The notes beneath the pieces were generated by a model. That model saw nothing but the letters and a program-made list of their open reading frames with translations. It was not told where the DNA came from and searched no databases. Positions 63,019 through 64,000 of a stretch of 64,000 nucleotides of DNA are shown here, piece after piece. The first letter of the stretch is position 1. Each line of letters begins with the position of its first letter. The stretch spans positions 62,001 through 126,000 of the forward strand of contig NZ_AUMN01000006.1 in the NCBI RefSeq assembly GCF_000430705.1. The letters run 5' to 3'. Both the position numbers and the translations under genes were made by a program. Origin of the DNA: Arthrobacter castelli DSM 16402. GTDB lineage: Bacteria; Actinomycetota; Actinomycetes; Actinomycetales; Micrococcaceae.

Positions 63019-64000
63019 CGGCGAAGGCCAGCGCACCGCCGGAGTTGAGGGCGTCGTCGTTGCTGAGCCTGGCCATCACCGGCGCTTCATCGGCGGGGAT
63101 GAAGACGCTGTCCCCGGCCCCGAGCGACAGGTCACCGTGCGGCGAATCCAGCACCATCCTGCCGCGGACCACCAGCACCACGGCGGGCCCGTTCTGCGCC
63201 ACTGCCGCGTCCGATGCGGCCATGCTGTCGCTGACTGCGGGAATTTCGATCCGCTGCAGCTGGAATTCTTCGAACGGCGGGCGGTAGACCAGTTGCCCCA
63301 GTGTCGTCGTTTCGACCTGCAGCCCGGGCGCGGGCGCCGCTTCGAACGAGACGGTCTTCATCAGCTCGTCGACGTCCACGTGCTTGGGCGTCAGTCCGCC
63401 ACGGAGCACATTGTCCGAGGAGGCCATCACTTCGATCCCCAGCCCGCCCAGATAGGCGTGGATGTTCCCGGCCGGGAGGTAAATCGACTCACCGGGATCC
63501 AGGGACAGCCGGTTCAGCAGCAGGGAGATGATGACTCCCGGGTCGCCCGGGTACTGCCGGGCGAGGTCGACGGCGGTGTCCAGCTCGCGGGCGTAGTTTC
63601 CGCTGTGCTGTGCGGCGCGGTTTCCGCCGGAGCGGGCGGAGGAGCGGGCGGCCAGGGCGGTGGCTGCGGTGTTCACCAGATCGGCTACCTCGTCGCCGCC
63701 TTCGATCAGCCTGTTGAACGCGGTGCGCAGCCGCTCGGATTCCGGCGCCTGGCTACCCAGTCCGTCGATCAGTTCGGTCAGCAGCGCGGGGATTGTCCCG
63801 CCGTCGGCGGCGATGGCGGATTCAACACCGCCCAGGACGTCGGCCGCTTCGGCAGGGGCGCGGAAGCCGCACAGCGCCTCGAAGCCGCTAAGGGCATAGA
63901 GCATTTCGGGTTTGTGGTTTGCGTCCTTGTAGTTGCGGTGTGGGGCATCACGTGCCGGGCCGCCCGACTCCTCACGAGCGAACCCGTCGCGCGCTTGTCC
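62999..64000 (-). CDS. manA: Mannose-6-phosphate isomerase, class I (5' end beyond the window)
   Basis: At least 333 C-terminal residues; the frame is open to base 64000, so the N-terminus is outside. The zinc-ligand Glu lies in YKDANHKPEM, and PAGNIHAYL holds a metal His. LPAGNIHAYLGGLGIEVMASSDNVLRGGLTPKHVD is the family signature region. It interconverts fructose-6-phosphate and mannose-6-phosphate and feeds GDP-mannose synthesis together with manC. Tail-to-tail overlap with the FemX-like gene is 20 bases. Confidence 0.93.
   Translation of the reverse strand, partial: GQARDGFAREESGGPARDAPHRNYKDANHKPEMLYALSGFEALCGFRAPAEAADVLGGVESAIAADGGTIPALLTELIDGLGSQAPESERLRTAFNRLIEGGDEVADLVNTAATALAARSSARSGGNRAAQHSGNYARELDTAVDLARQYPGDPGVIISLLLNRLSLDPGESIYLPAGNIHAYLGGLGIEVMASSDNVLRGGLTPKHVDVDELMKTVSFEAAPAPGLQVETTTLGQLVYRPPFEEFQLQRIEIPAVSDSMAASDAAVAQNGPAVVLVVRGRMVLDSPHGDLSLGAGDSVFIPADEAPVMARLSNDDALNSGGALAFAVTVSTR

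Overview
The window comes from the chromosome of a GC-rich Gram-positive actinobacterium. It most likely belongs to Micrococcales, and the gene order and content fit Micrococcaceae (Arthrobacter relatives) best. The evidence is the dense GC-rich coding, frequent GTG/TTG starts, many leaderless TANNNT-N6/7-RTG starts, a mycothiol enzyme (Mca), and typical actinobacterial neighbourhoods: eno-divIC-DUF501-ppx, greA-DUF4307-mca, hlyIII-uppS-phoH, fumC, and DUF4245 next to glpX. No phage, transposase, CRISPR array or rRNA was seen, so this is mostly core chromosome with small accessory patches.

Layout. 1-5.5 kb: end of a mannonate dehydratase, gluconokinase, a membrane protein, exonuclease III, TrpS, a 2H phosphoesterase and a BrkB-type membrane protein. 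5.5-9.8 kb (minus): an alpha/beta hydrolase and the sdhCDAB operon with a visible promoter. 9.8-10.3 kb: a non-coding, repeat-rich gap. 10.3-23.2 kb: manC, an M20 amidohydrolase, then a nucleoside uptake and salvage region (bmpA lipoprotein, ABC ATPase, two permeases, cdd, deoA, dedA, add, mazG). bmpA is separated from the ATPase gene by a strong hairpin. 23.2-24.3 kb: a divergent XRE regulator and methionine aminopeptidase pair with a palindrome over the promoter. 24.5-31.9 kb: eno, divIC, DUF501, ppx, a secreted subtilase, ndh and a degenerate GNAT gene. 32 kb: a tRNA-Leu(UAA) with an unusually short variable arm, then a Bax-inhibitor-1 protein. 33-39.4 kb: thiolase, nitroreductase, a DeoR-galT-galK operon and galM. 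39.5-50.7 kb: ilvA, greA and neighbours, mca, DUF255, hlyIII, uppS, PIN-PhoH, an A24 peptidase and a NUDIX protein. 50.8-55 kb: a DUF222-HNH protein, a DinB-like protein and fumC. 55.3-59.4 kb: a FabL-like enoyl reductase, a frameshifted acyl-CoA ligase and a FabF-like ketosynthase. 59.4-64 kb: carbonic anhydrase, DUF4245, glpX, a FemX-type transferase and the end of manA.

How the genes work together. Nucleosides captured by BmpA enter through the ABC permeases and are then deaminated (Cdd, Add) and phosphorolysed (DeoA). GalM, GalK and GalT form the Leloir pathway under a local DeoR repressor. SdhCDAB, Fum and Ndh serve the TCA cycle and respiration. Eno and GlpX serve glycolysis and gluconeogenesis. 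ManA and ManC, 51 kb apart, lead to GDP-mannose.

The least ordinary locus is the 55-59 kb acyl-chain cluster. It pairs a FabL-type YX6K reductase with a ligase and a lone ketosynthase, lies beside a 9-bp tandem repeat in the divergent promoter region, and carries a one-base frameshift in a G tract of the ligase. Other features of interest are a 56-bp perfect palindrome, a REP-like repeat that has become coding sequence inside mazG, and the XRE/map operator.
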